Origin: Verrucomicrobiota bacterium
GTDB taxonomy: Bacteria > Verrucomicrobiota > Verrucomicrobiia > Opitutales > Opitutaceae
Reading direction: 5' to 3'
DNA length: 64,000 nucleotides
Assembly (NCBI GenBank): GCA_023399155.1
Contig: JAEWQP010000028.1
Coordinates: forward strand, 109,418 to 173,417
The notes below the pieces were generated by a model. It saw only the letters and a program-made list of their open reading frames with translations, ran no database searches and was not told the origin of the DNA. Of this stretch, positions 26,250-35,693 are shown one piece after another (within the stretch, counting starts at the first letter, position 1; the number at the start of each line of letters is the position of its first letter). Both the position numbers and the translations under genes were made by a program.

Positions 26250-27131
26250 TCAGGGCCGGGCCGCCTCCGCGGCGGGATCGTCGACGAACCGGGTGAACGC
26301 GCCCCAGTAGGTGTCGGCGTCGACGAACTCGAGGTTGTTGTGCCCGGCGCCCGGCATCAGCACCAGGCGCTTGGGACCGGGGAGCGCCTCGAACAGGCGC
26401 TTGCCGTGCTCGTAGGGGATGACGGTGTCGTCGAGTCCGTGGATCACGAGGACCGGCGCGCGGATCGATGCGGCGCGCCCGAGGCTGTCAAAGCTGCGGC
26501 CAGCCATGAGACTGATCGCACCCATGTGGGCGCGGCCGAAATCACGGCCCGTGCTCAGCGGCGTGACGAGGATCACGCCCGCGAACGCCTCGCCGCTCGC
26601 GGCAAGATGCGTCGCCACCGTTGATCCAAGCGATCGTCCGACGACCACGATCTGGGCGGGTGTGAATCGCAGGGTCTCGCGCGCGTGGCGAAGCGCGGCC
26701 TCGCCGTCGCGATAGATGCCCTTTTCCGACGGCGCACCCGTGGAGGCACCGTATCCGCGGTAGCCGGAGCCGAAGACGGCTGCGCCGGTGCGTGCCGCCA
26801 TCTCGCGCAGTTCAGGGAGGCGTTGTGCGATGTTGCCGGCGTTCCCGTGGAAGTAGAGAACGAGGCGTTCGGGGCGCCGCGTGGGCGGTATGAAGTAACC
26901 CTCGATCGTCTCGCCGTCGTCGGTCGGGAAACGCACGGGCTCGATGCCGGGCGCGAGTTGGCCGGCCCCCAGCGGACGGCCGGTCTCGGGATAGAACGCG
27001 AAGTGGTTCACCATCGGCGTGCATCCACTGGGCAGCCAGGCAAAGAGCGCCACAACCGCGCCCAGTACGAGGAGCGCGACGGCGATGCGCAGGATGGACT
27101 CCGACAGGGTCACGGGCGTTCGCGTTCTCAT
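26250..27131 (-). CDS. Alpha/beta hydrolase, membrane-anchored (BEM46/ABHD-like)
   Basis: A 293-residue protein with an N-terminal membrane segment (ILRIAVALLVLGAVVALFAWL) followed by an alpha/beta hydrolase fold. The motif LVLYFHGNAGN marks the oxyanion region. The nucleophile elbow is VVVGRSLGS. LVIHGLDDTVIPYEHGKRL holds the acid, and GAGHNNL the histidine. This order matches the BEM46/Abhd12-13 group of membrane esterases and thioesterases. The substrate is unknown. It lies 15 bases downstream of the DEAD-box helicase stop on the same strand, so the two may be co-transcribed. Confidence 0.85.
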   Translation of the reverse strand: MRTRTPVTLSESILRIAVALLVLGAVVALFAWLPSGCTPMVNHFAFYPETGRPLGAGQLAPGIEPVRFPTDDGETIEGYFIPPTRRPERLVLYFHGNAGNIAQRLPELREMAARTGAAVFGSGYRGYGASTGAPSEKGIYRDGEAALRHARETLRFTPAQIVVVGRSLGSTVATHLAASGEAFAGVILVTPLSTGRDFGRAHMGAISLMAGRSFDSLGRAASIRAPVLVIHGLDDTVIPYEHGKRLFEALPGPKRLVLMPGAGHNNLEFVDADTYWGAFTRFVDDPAAEAARP

Positions 27132-27146
27132 CGCCGCGTCGTGAAC

Positions 27147-29006
27147 TCAGTCCGTCGCCCGCACGACGGTGAGCACCTCGCCTTTGACCCGCACTCCGGT
27201 CAACTTCGTGCAGACCAGGTCCACGGCCGGTTCGGCGATGTCGACGATGCTATGGTTTTGGTGGATGTCGATCGCGCCGACGATCGCACCGGGTTGACGT
27301 GTCACCCCGGCGATCTTTCCCACGAGGTCCGCGGGTTCGACGAGATGACGACGACCGACGCTGAAGAAGAGCGGGATAAATCCCTTCTGCTTGCCGGTGC
27401 GTGAGGGGCGCTCGAGCGCGGGTTTCTGCTTGCGCGGCGGTTTGGCCTCCGCGTCGGCGGGCGCCGCCGGGGCCTGCCGTTCCGTCGTGCGCGATGTGGC
27501 GGCGACGGACACGCGTTTGGCATCCTCGGCGCGGCGCACGGGCGGGCGGGGACGCGGGTCGGGGTCGGCATCGTCGGCGGTCGGCCGCGGCGCCGGCGGT
27601 GGCGCGGCTTTGCGCGTCGGCACGGGAGGAGTCACCGCCTCCGTGCGGCCCGGGGCGGCGCTGTCGCTGGCGAACGTGCGGGGTCCGGCAGGCTTGTCTG
27701 TCGTCGGTTCCGGGGCGGCGCCGCCCTGCAGCAGGTGGATGAGGGCCGACGCGATGTCGGTGCTCGCGTAGCCCTGGTCGAGCAGCCGGTCGAGCATGCG
27801 GTCGTGCCGCCGGAACTTGCCCTCGTCGAGCGTCCCGCGGAGCCGCTCGAAGAAGAGATTCTCGCGGGCCTCCTCGACTTCATCGAGCGACGGAACCCGC
27901 TCGCGGCGGATCTTCAGCTTCCCGAAACGGATCATCGACTGCAGCGCGAACAACTCGCGGCCCGAGACAAAGGTGATCGCGCGGCCGCTGCGACCCGCGC
28001 GGCCCGTGCGGCCGATGCGATGGGTGTAGTCCTCGGCGTCGTTTGGCAGGTCGAAGTTGAACACCACCTCGAGGTCGTCCACATCGAGGCCGCGGGCGGC
28101 CACGTCTGTGGCGATGAGAAACTCGAAGCCGCGGCGTCGGAACTTTTCCATGACACGATTGCGCTGCGACTGGGTGATGTCGCCGTGAAGCCGGTCGACG
28201 GCATACCCGCGCGCATGCATGTGCTCGTCGAGTTCGTCGACCATCCATTTCGTCGCGCAGAAGATGATGCCGAAGCGGAAGTCGTGGATGTCGATCAGCC
28301 GAGTCAACACCTCGAGCTTCGAGCGGCGGTCCACCTCGTACCAGACCTGGTCGACCTGCGGGGCGTTCTGTGCGTGGGCCTCGATCCTGACCGTCTGGGG
28401 ATCGCGCGCAAAACGCCGGATGAGTTCGGAGATGGCGCGGGGCATCGTGGCCGAGAAGAACAGCAGCTGACGCGATTCCGGCGCGCCGGACAGCACCCGC
28501 TCGATGTCCTCGCGAAAGCCCATGTCGAGCATCCGGTCCGCCTCGTCGAGGATGAGCAGGCTGAGCGTGCCGAGACGGAGTGTGCCTCGCTCCATGTGGT
28601 CGAGCACGCGGCCCGGTGTGCCGATCACGATCTGGGCGCCGGCCTCCAGGGCGCGGAACTGGCGATCGTAGGATTGGCCGCCAAAGATCGGCACCGCGTT
28701 CACGCCGCGCTTGAACTGGGCGACCTTGGCGACCTCCTCAGCCACCTGCACCGCGAGTTCGCGCGTGGGGCAGAGCACCAGCACCTGCGGCGAGCGCACG
28801 CGCGGATCGACTTTTTCCACCGCGGGAATGGCGAACGCGACGGTTTTGCCCGAGCCGGTCGAGGACTGGCCGACCATGTCGCGGCCCGAGAGGATCACGG
28901 GTATCGCCGCGGTCTGGATGGGTGAGGCCTCCTCGAAGCCCATCTTGTCGACGGCTTTGAGGATCTCTGGCGATAGACCGAGTTCGGCGAAACGACGCTT
29001 TTCCAT
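27147..29006 (-). CDS. DEAD-box RNA helicase with DbpA-type RNA-binding tail
   Basis: A 619-residue protein starting MEKRRFAELGLSPEILKAV at 29006, the usual Q-motif start. Helicase motifs follow in order: Q-motif PIQTAAIPV, Walker A SSTGSGKT, PTRELA, TPGR, DEAD, SAT, RGLDV and HRIGRTGRAG. A disordered linker rich in Pro, Ala, Arg and Asp spans roughly residues 430-545. The C-terminus (VGRRHLVEPADLVGKIAGVTRQPGAIVGAIDI) is a DbpA/CsdA RNA-binding domain, as in DeaD/CsdA proteins acting in ribosome assembly and cold adaptation. It is divergent from lysS, with 233 bases between the starts. Confidence 0.95.
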   Translation of the reverse strand: MEKRRFAELGLSPEILKAVDKMGFEEASPIQTAAIPVILSGRDMVGQSSTGSGKTVAFAIPAVEKVDPRVRSPQVLVLCPTRELAVQVAEEVAKVAQFKRGVNAVPIFGGQSYDRQFRALEAGAQIVIGTPGRVLDHMERGTLRLGTLSLLILDEADRMLDMGFREDIERVLSGAPESRQLLFFSATMPRAISELIRRFARDPQTVRIEAHAQNAPQVDQVWYEVDRRSKLEVLTRLIDIHDFRFGIIFCATKWMVDELDEHMHARGYAVDRLHGDITQSQRNRVMEKFRRRGFEFLIATDVAARGLDVDDLEVVFNFDLPNDAEDYTHRIGRTGRAGRSGRAITFVSGRELFALQSMIRFGKLKIRRERVPSLDEVEEARENLFFERLRGTLDEGKFRRHDRMLDRLLDQGYASTDIASALIHLLQGGAAPEPTTDKPAGPRTFASDSAAPGRTEAVTPPVPTRKAAPPPAPRPTADDADPDPRPRPPVRRAEDAKRVSVAATSRTTERQAPAAPADAEAKPPRKQKPALERPSRTGKQKGFIPLFFSVGRRHLVEPADLVGKIAGVTRQPGAIVGAIDIHQNHSIVDIAEPAVDLVCTKLTGVRVKGEVLTVVRATD

Positions 29007-29239
29007 GCCGAAACGATGCACGTCCGAGCCCGCGAGACCAGCCGGGTTTGCGAGGATCGCGCGCGCCGATCGGGGCGGGAGTCCGGGGGATCGCCGACGC
29101 GACAGGTCCACAGCGCGTCCGGAGAGCGCGCTTCACCGCGCGGGTCCGTCGCGCGACTTGCGGGCCCGCCGCAGCTGCGGAGCCGGGCATTTTCCCCGTT
29201 GCGCCCGAATGGACCGTCCGCCACCGTCGACCCTTTGCC

Positions 29240-30742
29240 ATGAGCGATACCACGCCTGACATCAGCCATGACCAGCACGCCGTGCGACGCCAGAAACTGG
29301 CCGACATGCGGGCCGCGGGCTGCGACCCGTTTCGCGCCAGCTTCGAGCAGACGCATTTCTCGGCCGAGGCGCTGAGACTGCACGTCGAGGGCCAGGACAA
29401 CACCGTCCAGGTCGCCGTCGCCGGCCGGCTCGTCGTGATCCGCGACATGGGCAAGAGCCAGTTCGTCAAGATCCTCGACCAGCAGGGGCTCATCCAGCTC
29501 TACGTGAAGAAGGACGTCGTGGGCGACGACGCCTATGCGGCGTTCAAGAAACTCGATCTCGGCGACATCATCGGCGCGGCGGGCACCCTTTTCAAAACCA
29601 AGACCGGCGAGGTCACCGTCCGCGTCGAGCGTTGCGCGCTGGTCTCGAAGGCATTGCGCCCGCTCCCGGAAAAATGGCACGGGCTGGCTGATCCGGAAAA
29701 GATCTACCGCCAGCGCTACCTCGACCTGATCGTCAACGAGGACTCCCGCAAGCGCCTGTTCCTGCGCTCGCGCATCGTCTCTTACGTGCGCCAGTTCCTC
29801 GAGGCGCGGCGCTTCCTCGAAGTCGAGACACCGGTGCTGCAAAACGTCGCCGGTGGCGCGGCGGCGCGTCCGTTTCACACGCACCACAATGCGCTCGGCG
29901 CCGACTTCGTGCTGCGCATCTCCCTCGAGCTCTACCTGAAGCGCCTGCTCGTCGGCGGTTACGACCGCGTCTTTGAGATCGGGCGGAATTTCCGCAACGA
30001 GGGGGTCTCCCCGCGCCACAACCCCGAGTTCACCATGCTCGAGGTGTATCAGGCCTACAGCGACTACCGGGGGATGATGGAGCTGGTGCAGTCGCTGCTC
30101 CAGGGCCTCTGCCGCGATGTTCTCGGCACCTCCGAGATCAAGCACGCGGCCAGCGGCGAGGTGATCAATTTCGCCGGCACCTGGCGCGAGGTGCGCTACA
30201 AGGACCTCATCCGCGAGGTCGTGGGCGACCCCGAATGGTTCAGCCGTTCGAAGGACGAGAAGGCCGCCAAGGCGGTCGCGCTCGGCCTCTATGTCGACCG
30301 CAAGTGGGAGGACTTTGAGATCACGCAGGAGATCTTTTCCAAGAAGATCGAGCCGACGCTGATCCAACCGACCTTTGTCACGCACCTCCCGAAGGAGCTG
30401 TGCCCGCTGGCCAAGATCAATCTCGAGGACCCGTCGGTCATCGACGTCTTCGAACTCACCATCGGCGGCATGGAGATCGCGCCGGCCTACAGCGAGCAGA
30501 ACGATCCCGACGTGCAGCGCCAGATGTTCGAGGCGCAGGCGGGCGAGGAGCAGCAGAAGGTCGACCAGGACTTCCTGCTCGCGCTCGAGCACGGCATGCC
30601 TCCGGCCGGCGGCATGGGCATCGGCATCGACCGCCTCTGCATCCTGCTCACCGGCGCCGAGAGCATCCGCGACGTGATCCTTTTCCCACAGTTGCGGCCG
30701 GAAGGCGCCGCAGCGGCGCCAGCGCCTAAGGAAGAAGGGTGA
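29240..30742 (+). CDS. lysS: Lysyl-tRNA synthetase, class II
   Basis: LysS charges tRNA-Lys. The protein has 500 residues from the ATG at 29240; the longer frame to 29048 is not conserved in type. An N-terminal OB-fold (VQVAVAGRLVVIRDMGKSQFVKI) precedes the class II core, with motif 1 region EVETPVLQNVAGGAAARPF, motif 2 VFEIGRNFRNEGVSPRHNPEFTMLE and motif 3 GMGIGIDRLCILLTG. The stop codon at 30742 is the first base block of a heptad-repeat element, which fills the gap to lolC. Confidence 0.97.
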   Translation: MSDTTPDISHDQHAVRRQKLADMRAAGCDPFRASFEQTHFSAEALRLHVEGQDNTVQVAVAGRLVVIRDMGKSQFVKILDQQGLIQLYVKKDVVGDDAYAAFKKLDLGDIIGAAGTLFKTKTGEVTVRVERCALVSKALRPLPEKWHGLADPEKIYRQRYLDLIVNEDSRKRLFLRSRIVSYVRQFLEARRFLEVETPVLQNVAGGAAARPFHTHHNALGADFVLRISLELYLKRLLVGGYDRVFEIGRNFRNEGVSPRHNPEFTMLEVYQAYSDYRGMMELVQSLLQGLCRDVLGTSEIKHAASGEVINFAGTWREVRYKDLIREVVGDPEWFSRSKDEKAAKAVALGLYVDRKWEDFEITQEIFSKKIEPTLIQPTFVTHLPKELCPLAKINLEDPSVIDVFELTIGGMEIAPAYSEQNDPDVQRQMFEAQAGEEQQKVDQDFLLALEHGMPPAGGMGIGIDRLCILLTGAESIRDVILFPQLRPEGAAAAPAPKEEG

Positions 30743-30902
30743 ATGGAGAATGGGGAATCGGGTGATGCTGAAAGGGCATTCATCATACTGCATTTCACTT
30801 CTTCATTCGCTCACGCCTGATGTGGGCGTGATTTCCCTGCTCCAGCCAGCTCGCTTTCCGCTTCCTCCATTCTTCATTCTGCATTCTACATTCCGCATTC
30901 GC
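30741..30902. repeat. Heptad (GAATGNN / CATTCNN) element between lysS and lolC
   Basis: The first arm, 30741-30775, is made of five 7-base units beginning GAATGGA. An inverse arm, 30777-30811, follows at once (CATTCAT, CATACTG, CATTTCA and so on), giving a hairpin. A second inverse arm, 30861-30902, has six units (CTTCCTC, CATTCTT, CATTCTG, CATTCTA, CATTCCG, CATTCGC). The element begins at the lysS stop codon and ends two bases before the lolC ATG, leaving no visible ribosome-binding site. Confidence 0.75.
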
Positions 30903-30904
30903 CG

Positions 30905-32134
30905 ATGCCCTGGCCCATCTACCTCGCGCTGAAGCAGCTGTTCCCGACCGGGCGGAGGTTTCCGTTCTTCACCTTCATGTCCGGGGTGGGCGTGGCGGTG
31001 GGCGTGATGATGCTGCACGTGGCGACGAGCGTGATGGGCGGCTTCGGCTACGAGATCCGTCGCATGATCGTAGATACGCAGGGCGAGATCCAGGTGGTGG
31101 GGCGCGGTGGCATCGCCGACCCCGCTGCGGCCATGTCCGTGGTCCGCTCCGTCGAGGGCGTGGCCGGCGTCACCCCGGCCGTGCAGGGCGTCGTCATGGT
31201 CATGCACAGGAACGTGCCGGCGTATCCACAGATTCGTGGCGTGGATCTGGAGACGGTCGGCGAGGTGTTCAACCTCAGCCGCTTCATCGTCCGGGGCTCG
31301 CTCGACGACCTCGACGACGACTCGGTCATCCTGAGCACCACGCTGGCCCGCGAGATCGGCGCCTGGATCGGCAGCGAGATCGAGGTCTACACGCCGCTGC
31401 TGATCGAGCGCCTGGGGCGGGACGAGGTGCTGCTGCCCAGGATCATGCGCGTCGCGGGGCTGATCGAGTACGGGCACAAGCAGTTCGATAGCACCACGGT
31501 GGTGACGACGCTGCGCACGATGCAGGAGCTCTACGGCTTCAACGCCGAGGTGCAGGCCTTGAACGTGCGGGTGGGGCGCGGCGAGGACGAATACGAGGTG
31601 GTGCGCCGGCTCAGCGCGGTGCTGCCGTCCGGCTTGAACGCGCAGACGTGGTTTGTCACCAACGCCGAGTTCCAAAGCATCATCCAGTTCGAGAAGTACA
31701 TGGTGTTCTTCCTGCTCACGTTCATCGTGATCGTGGCGGCGCTCTCGATCATGAGTTCGCTCCTGATCTCCGTGGTGCGCAAGACCCGCGAGATCGGCCT
31801 GGTCGGTGCGCTCGGCGCCCGCGGGCGCGACGTCGCCCTGTGCTTTTGCGCCCAGGGATTGATGCTTGGCGTGATCGGCACCGCGCTCGGCATGGGCATC
31901 GGAGAACTCGTGCTCTACTACAGGAACGAGATCGTGCGCGTCCTCGCCGGCGCGACGGTGGGCGGCGATGTCTTCCAGGAGTTCTACCAGTTCGCGCACC
32001 TGCCCTCGCACACGCTCGCGAGCGACGTGGTGATCATCGTCGTTGGCTCGATCATCGCGTCCACCTTCGCCGGTCTGCTCCCGGCGTGGCGCGCGTCGCG
32101 TCTCAAGCCCGTGGAGGCGCTCCGCAATGAATGA
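30905..32134 (+). CDS. lolC: Lipoprotein-releasing ABC transporter permease (LolC/LolE type)
   Basis: A 409-residue inner-membrane protein of the MacB/FtsX permease fold. The N-terminal membrane helix (FMSGVGVAVGVMMLHVATSVMGGF) is followed by a large periplasmic domain to about residue 265, then three C-terminal helices with VRKTREIGLVGALGARGRDV, the coupling region typical of LolC/LolE. With LolD it releases lipoproteins from the inner membrane for transport to the outer membrane. Only one permease gene is present, so a homodimer (LolF-like) is likely. It overlaps lolD by 8 bases. A repeat arm abuts the start codon. Confidence 0.92.
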   Translation: MPWPIYLALKQLFPTGRRFPFFTFMSGVGVAVGVMMLHVATSVMGGFGYEIRRMIVDTQGEIQVVGRGGIADPAAAMSVVRSVEGVAGVTPAVQGVVMVMHRNVPAYPQIRGVDLETVGEVFNLSRFIVRGSLDDLDDDSVILSTTLAREIGAWIGSEIEVYTPLLIERLGRDEVLLPRIMRVAGLIEYGHKQFDSTTVVTTLRTMQELYGFNAEVQALNVRVGRGEDEYEVVRRLSAVLPSGLNAQTWFVTNAEFQSIIQFEKYMVFFLLTFIVIVAALSIMSSLLISVVRKTREIGLVGALGARGRDVALCFCAQGLMLGVIGTALGMGIGELVLYYRNEIVRVLAGATVGGDVFQEFYQFAHLPSHTLASDVVIIVVGSIIASTFAGLLPAWRASRLKPVEALRNE

Positions 32135-32789
32135 GGCCGTGCTCCAGGCGCGTGCGTTGGTGAAGACCTACCCGAGCGGCGATCGGCGTATCGATGTGCT
32201 GCGCGGGGTGGACTTCACGGTGGGCGCCGGCGAGTCGGTCAGCATACGCGGCGAATCCGGCTCGGGAAAGTCCACGCTCCTGCATCTGCTCGCGGGTCTG
32301 GACGCGCCGGACTCGGGCGAGATGCTCTGGGAGGGCGCAGCCGACGTCAGCCCGCGACGGCGCGCCGTGTTCCTGGGCATGGTGTTCCAGGCCTATTACC
32401 TGATACCCGAGCTCGATGCGCGGCAGAATGTGTGGATGGCCGCGCGCATCGCGGGCCGTCTCGATGCGAGCGCGAAGGCCCGCACCGAGGAGCTGCTCCG
32501 TCGGGTGGGGCTCGCTGAACGCGCGCACCATCTTCCCGCGCATCTTTCCGGCGGTGAACGTCAACGTGTCGCGCTCGCCCGCGCCCTGGTCAACCGTCCG
32601 CGCGTGATCCTCGCCGACGAGCCCACCGGCAATCTCGACGAGTCTACCGGCAACGCGGTCATGGATCTGCTTCTCGACCTCTGCACGCAGGAGCAGGTCG
32701 CGCTGGTGCTCGTCACGCACAACAAGGAGCATGCCTTGCGCACCGCGCGCCAGACCTTCCTGCATCTCGGGAAACTCGAGACGAGATGA
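32127..32789 (+). CDS. lolD: Lipoprotein-releasing system ATP-binding protein
   Basis: The 220-residue ABC ATPase partner of the preceding permease. Its ATG overlaps the permease stop region (ATGAATGAGG). Motifs are Walker A GESGSGKSTL, Q-loop in GMVFQAYYLIPELDARQNV, signature LSGGERQRVALARAL, Walker B VILADEPTGNLDE and H-loop VTHN. Length and order fit LolD/MacB-type ATPases. It is followed by a 383-base gene-free stretch holding repeats. Confidence 0.94.
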   Translation: MNEAVLQARALVKTYPSGDRRIDVLRGVDFTVGAGESVSIRGESGSGKSTLLHLLAGLDAPDSGEMLWEGAADVSPRRRAVFLGMVFQAYYLIPELDARQNVWMAARIAGRLDASAKARTEELLRRVGLAERAHHLPAHLSGGERQRVALARALVNRPRVILADEPTGNLDESTGNAVMDLLLDLCTQEQVALVLVTHNKEHALRTARQTFLHLGKLETR

Positions 32790-33039
32790 AACCGACTCGT
32801 GAGACCGGGCGAGTCTCCGGTTCGCGCCGCATGGCTCACAGGTCTGCGCGCCGAAGCCTGGGGCCGAGCCGCACGCTTTCCTGGAAGGTCCGGCTCGTGC
32901 CGGGCCGAAGGGTAGGGGTAGCGGCGGGGCACCCACTTTTGAGTCTGCGTCCGCGTTCGCGGTGGAGCGGGAACTCCGCCCCGCATGTCGGCACGGAGGC
33001 ACAGCCGTGTTACGTGCCCATCTCGACCATCCCGGCGAG

Positions 33040-33171
33040 GGTAGGGCGAGGCCTCCGGCCGAGCCGCAACGACACACGGGCCGGCATCGCGGCTCAGCCT
33101 GAGGCCTCGCCCTACCATCAAGCTTTCGGCCTTTAGCCTTCAGCCTACCGCTTCCAGCTTTCAGCTCTCTC
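33040..33171. repeat. GGTAGGGCGAGG inverted repeat plus heptad arm before the oxidoreductase
   Basis: This lies in the 383-base gap 32790-33172. Arms 33040-33067 and 33089-33116 (28 bases, a few mismatches) match the inner arms at 20122-20214 but with a 21-base core. A run of seven 7-base units of CTTTCAG/CCTTCAG type follows at 33123-33171, ending one base before the oxidoreductase ATG. The rest of the gap, 32790-33039, shows no gene. Confidence 0.75.
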
Positions 33172-33172
33172 C

Positions 33173-34159
33173 ATGACCACCACGACCATCAAGTGCGGCG
33201 TTGCCGGTACCGGCTATCTCGGTCAACACCATGCCCGGATCTATCGCGAGATCCCGGGCGCCGAGCTGGCCGGGATCTACGAGGTCAACGACGCGCGCGC
33301 CGCTGAGATCTGCGCGCTCTACGACTGCCGGCGATTCGCGTCGCTCGAGGAACTCGGCGAAGCGTGCGACGCAGTGAGCGTCGCGGTGCCGACGGACCGG
33401 CATTGTGAGGTCGCCCTTCCACTGCTGGCCAGGGGATGTCACCTGCTGATCGAGAAGCCGCTGTGCACGAACCGCGAGGAGGCGGCGCGGATCCTCGACG
33501 CGGCCAAGGCCGCCGAGGCGATCGTGCAGGTCGGACACATCGAGCACTTCAATCCGGTGATGGGCTTTCTCGAGAAGGAGGTCGTGTCGCCCAAGTACAT
33601 CATGACCGAGCGGCTCGCGCCCTTCCAGCCCCGCGGCACGGAGGTCGGTGTCGTTCTCGACCTGATGATCCACGACATCGGCATCGTGCTTCAGCTGGTG
33701 CAATCGCCGGTCACGCGCATCGACAGCGTCGGGGTGAGCGTGCTCTCGCGCACGGAGGACATCGCGAACGCGCGCATCGAGTTCGAGAACGGGTGTGTCG
33801 CCGCCTTGAATGTCTCCCGCATGTCGCTGAAGAAGCTTCGCGAGATCCGGGTGTTTCAGCCGACCGGCTACTTCTCCTTCGATTTCATGAACCAGGCCGG
33901 CCACATCGTGCGCAAGTCAGGCATGCTCGACTACGCGCAGAAGCTGATGACGGGCGCGGCCAAGCCCGGTGACCTCACCGCGGTACCCGTGGAGCGGATA
34001 CCGCTGGAGAAAGGCGAGCCGCTGCGGCTCGAACTCGCGTCGTTCGTGGAGTCGGTGCGGCATGTCCGCGAGCCGAAGGTCGGAGCCGGCCTGGGCAAAT
34101 CAGCCCTCGAACTCGCCCTCAGGATCACCGACCAGATTCGCGCTGCGCAGTCCCGGTGA
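33173..34159 (+). CDS. Gfo/Idh/MocA family oxidoreductase
   Basis: A 328-residue NAD(P)-dependent dehydrogenase. The Rossmann start is CGVAGTGYLGQHHARIY, the conserved EKPL sits in HLLIEKPLCTN near residue 97, and GHIEHFNP and DLMIHDIGIVLQL supply the active-site lysine and histidine regions. Such a gene between lol and lpx genes recalls GnnA, which oxidises UDP-GlcNAc for amide-linked lipid A, but no GnnB aminotransferase is adjacent here. The substrate is therefore open. It is the first of three plus-strand genes (oxidoreductase, apbE, lpxB). Confidence 0.88.
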   Translation: MTTTTIKCGVAGTGYLGQHHARIYREIPGAELAGIYEVNDARAAEICALYDCRRFASLEELGEACDAVSVAVPTDRHCEVALPLLARGCHLLIEKPLCTNREEAARILDAAKAAEAIVQVGHIEHFNPVMGFLEKEVVSPKYIMTERLAPFQPRGTEVGVVLDLMIHDIGIVLQLVQSPVTRIDSVGVSVLSRTEDIANARIEFENGCVAALNVSRMSLKKLREIRVFQPTGYFSFDFMNQAGHIVRKSGMLDYAQKLMTGAAKPGDLTAVPVERIPLEKGEPLRLELASFVESVRHVREPKVGAGLGKSALELALRITDQIRAAQSR

Positions 34160-34319
34160 GAAGCCCCTGATCAAGGAGAACTCCGGCGGCGCAGTCTCCG
34201 GTGTGTGTGTGCCCGAGCGGCGGGGGACGGCCCTGTAACAACGCGATCAAAACGGATCCGCGGAGCCGCCCGGGGTTGCCCGGTGCGCGGCCCACTCCCA
34301 TGGTGCGGCGGCATCACCC

Positions 34320-35306
34320 ATGGTTTCAGGCGATTCCAGCGGCACGCACGAGAGGCGCACGGCCCACGCCGGGTTTGAGATCACCCGGATGCCGGACCGG
34401 GTGCGTTTCCAGGCGATGGGTACAACCTGCGAGATTCAGCATGCGGTGCCGGATCGGGCGGCCGGACAGGCATTCGTGCGGGAGGCCGTGGCGTGGGTGC
34501 ACGCCTTCGAGGCACGGTACTCGCGCTTTCGTCCAGGCTCGTTGATCGGCAGGATCAATGCGGCCGCGGGACGCGACTGGGTGGCGATCGACGCGGAGGC
34601 CGAACGGTTGTTCGCGCTCGCGGACCAGATTCACATACTCACGCGCGGCATCATCGATCCGACGCTGTTGCCACTGCTGCGCCTGTGGAACTACCGCGCG
34701 ACCGCACCGCGTGTGCCGTCGCCCGACGAGATCACCGCAGCCTCCGCGAAGACGGGATGGAAGCGCGTTCGCCGCGAACCCGGCCGCATCTACCTGCCGG
34801 AAGCCGGCATGGGCCTCGATCTTGGCGGCTTCGGGCGGGAATACGCGGCCGACCGCGTCATGGATATCGCGCGGGCGCACGGTATTCCCAACGTGCTGAT
34901 CGATTTCGGCCACGACGTGCGGGTCCTGGGCGCCCCGCCCGGCGCGCCATGCTGGGCGGTGGGCATCGAGGATCCGCGCATGCCCGGGACGGTCTGTGCG
35001 CGTATCGCCGTGACGGATGCGGGCGTCGCCACCTCGGGTGATTACGCCCGGTACTTCGAGGCGGGCGGTCGGCGCTTCGGCCATATCATCGATCCACGCG
35101 ATGGGTATCCGGTTTCCAATGAGTGCCGGTCCGTGACGGTCGTGGCGAATTCCTGCCTCGAGGCGGGCCTCCTCACGACGACGGCGTTCGTGCTCGGTCC
35201 AGACGAGGGACTGAAGTTGGTCGACGACTATTTCGGTGCCGAGGGGAGCATCCGGACCGACCACGGTGACCGGCAAACGCGGGGATTCTGCCGGTATGTC
35301 TACTGA
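34320..35306 (+). CDS. apbE: FAD:protein FMN transferase
   Basis: ApbE attaches FMN to threonine of target flavoproteins such as RnfG or NqrC, using FAD. The protein has 328 residues from 34320; residue 24 (34389) is an alternative start. RFQAMGTTCEIQ at the N-terminus, YSRFRPGSLIGRIN, and the conserved DLGGFGREYAAD (lysine of the common DLGGIAKGYA replaced by arginine) are visible. NVLIDFGHDVRVLG and the metal-binding TSGDYARYFEAGGRRFGHIIDPRDG follow. No lipoprotein signal is seen, so it may act in the cytoplasm or be exported another way. No Rnf/Nqr target is in the window. Confidence 0.9.
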   Translation: MVSGDSSGTHERRTAHAGFEITRMPDRVRFQAMGTTCEIQHAVPDRAAGQAFVREAVAWVHAFEARYSRFRPGSLIGRINAAAGRDWVAIDAEAERLFALADQIHILTRGIIDPTLLPLLRLWNYRATAPRVPSPDEITAASAKTGWKRVRREPGRIYLPEAGMGLDLGGFGREYAADRVMDIARAHGIPNVLIDFGHDVRVLGAPPGAPCWAVGIEDPRMPGTVCARIAVTDAGVATSGDYARYFEAGGRRFGHIIDPRDGYPVSNECRSVTVVANSCLEAGLLTTTAFVLGPDEGLKLVDDYFGAEGSIRTDHGDRQTRGFCRYVY

Positions 35307-35693
35307 CTCGGGCACCGCCGCGGGTTCTCGCGGTTGGCTGTAGCGCCGCCTGGCCGGTGTGCCGGTGCCGAGGGACACCTGAGCGGTGCCCGCGAAGCCC
35401 GCCTGAAACCCGGTGCGACTTTCGGCCGGGTGCATGTCGCGGGCGGGACCGTGCTCGACCCGGTGCGGCTGAGCAAAAGGTCGGAACCGATGCCTCTCGA
35501 TAATATCGGCGCCACCTCGGGCTCCCAACTGTGAACCGCGCCGCGGCGGATGTATCGGGAGCACGGCACGATCGGGATTTCCCGGTGGAGTTCGCCATCC
35601 CCGGCACCCAGCGGCTGCACGATGTCGAGTGGAAACGGCTTCGCCGTGCGCAGTGGAGTCGTTTCTCCTCGGCGGCGTCGCTTCTGTTCGTGG
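35307..35693. other. Gene-free stretch between apbE and lpxB
   Basis: About 390 bases with no supported gene. An open frame from 35531 has no recognisable sequence. Short GC-rich dyads are present but no clear promoter, terminator or periodic repeat. Part of it may be lpxB leader, since the lpxB frame stays open to 35550. Confidence 0.4.
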
